Positions 63,665 to 64,000 of a DNA stretch of 64,000 bases are shown here, piece by piece. Below the pieces are notes generated by a model that did no database searches, had not been told where the DNA came from, and was given only the letters and a program-made list of their open reading frames with translations. Location: NCBI RefSeq assembly GCF_026004055.1, contig NZ_BPIJ01000002.1, forward strand, positions 187,803 to 251,802, given 5' to 3'. Numbering within the stretch: the stretch's first letter is position 1; each line of letters opens with the position of its first letter. The position numbers and the translations under genes are program-made. The stretch is from Meiothermus sp. (GTDB lineage: Bacteria > Deinococcota > Deinococci > Deinococcales > Thermaceae).

Positions 63665-64000
63665 GTGAGCCTACTGCGCTGGGCGTTGGGAGCGCTGGCC
63701 CTCTTGGGGCTGGCCTGGGCCAAGAGCTACGCCCTCGAGCGGGTCGAACAAGACGTGTACCTGCTGGCCGATGGGCGGGTGCGGGTGGTGGATGTGCGCA
63801 CCTGGCGCTTTGAGGGTGCCTTCCGCGAGGTGTTCCTGGAGATTGACCCCCGCCGGGGGGGCCAGGTGCGCTTTGAGGAAGCCAGCGCCCTCGATGATGG
63901 AAGGCCCATCCGCTACGAAGTGCAGGGCAACCGCATCAGCATTACCGCCGGCCCCCCCGACCGCTCGGGCAACCTGCCGGTGCTGGCCGAGAACCAAAAC
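63665..64000 (+). CDS. DUF2207-like secreted or membrane protein (N-terminal part)
   Basis: The frame runs off the window, leaving 112 residues. GTG start with TAGGCT exactly 6 bases before. A signal peptide is visible (LLRWALGALALLGLAWAKSY). Then comes YALERVEQDVYLLADGRVRV, VDVRTWRFEGAFREVFLEID, typical of DUF2207 N-terminal domains, whose beta-domain sits outside the membrane. The rest, including expected membrane segments, lies beyond the edge. Confidence 0.7.
   Translation, partial: MSLLRWALGALALLGLAWAKSYALERVEQDVYLLADGRVRVVDVRTWRFEGAFREVFLEIDPRRGGQVRFEEASALDDGRPIRYEVQGNRISITAGPPDRSGNLPVLAENQN

Overview
The window comes from a thermophile of the Deinococcus-Thermus phylum, most likely Meiothermus or a close relative. 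Four things point that way: the 16S rRNA gene stands alone, with its own promoter and terminator and no 23S/5S genes beside it; ProS is the archaeal-type, zinc-tail form of Thermus; the pilus ATPase is PilF-like with three N-terminal MshEN domains; and many genes have a TANNNT -10 box directly before the start codon, as expected for leaderless mRNAs. Base composition is GC-rich and CTCGAG is conspicuously frequent. All functions below are read from sequence motifs; no database search was possible.

Layout. 1-5.0 kb: the end of a sugar-binding protein, two ABC sugar permeases with unusual insertions, and a glycogen-debranching-type glucosidase, together an alpha-glucan uptake and use operon. 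5.0-6.8 kb: 16S rRNA (minus). 7.0-13.2 kb: two PATAN/DUF4388-like proteins, homoserine kinase, a YqeG phosphatase, a 30-codon ORF and pilF. 13.2-19.6 kb: M20 peptidase, a decayed toxin-antitoxin locus, then clpB, a zinc-ribbon thioredoxin, hsp20 and a rhomboid protease; clpB and hsp20 share a HAIR-like (HspR) operator. 19.7-24.2 kb: two type IV pilins, a Uma2 nuclease, tRNA-Ala, a repeat-rich region and a metal P-type ATPase. 24.4-32.5 kb: acetyltransferase, subtilisin-like lipoprotein, proS, nth, an Old Yellow Enzyme and an acyl-CoA dehydrogenase.

32.5-44.8 kb: a degraded four-helix-bundle gene between inverted heptamer tracts, etfB/etfA, vapBC, a large secreted nuclease, a transporter, two DUF2892 proteins, a Cys-containing HTH regulator, a zinc metallopeptidase, a DinB gene broken by an in-frame stop, fabI and an S1-domain protein. 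44.9-57.4 kb: a six-PAS GGDEF/EAL protein, purE, icd, an SbtA/SbtB bicarbonate pair, an amidohydrolase, korAB and a YdcF-like protein. 57.5-64 kb: a second acyl-CoA dehydrogenase, a quinone reductase-like flavoprotein, a serine hydrolase, a folate cyclo-ligase-like protein, a YicG/TRIC channel, ispF, an HD protein and the start of a DUF2207 protein.

Two repeat systems stand out. One is a dispersed family of degenerate heptamer tracts (about RGYNNAA, read in one orientation) at 11 intergenic loci, twice flanking a four-helix-bundle remnant as inverted tracts and once each entering a gene start and a Shine-Dalgarno-to-start gap. The other is three MITE-like elements with TA at both edges and about 14-bp imperfect inverted ends, which look IS630/mariner-derived. 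Metabolically, two acyl-CoA dehydrogenases and EtfAB feed electrons from fatty-acyl oxidation, and both dehydrogenase genes carry the same 37-bp upstream element, so they are probably co-regulated.
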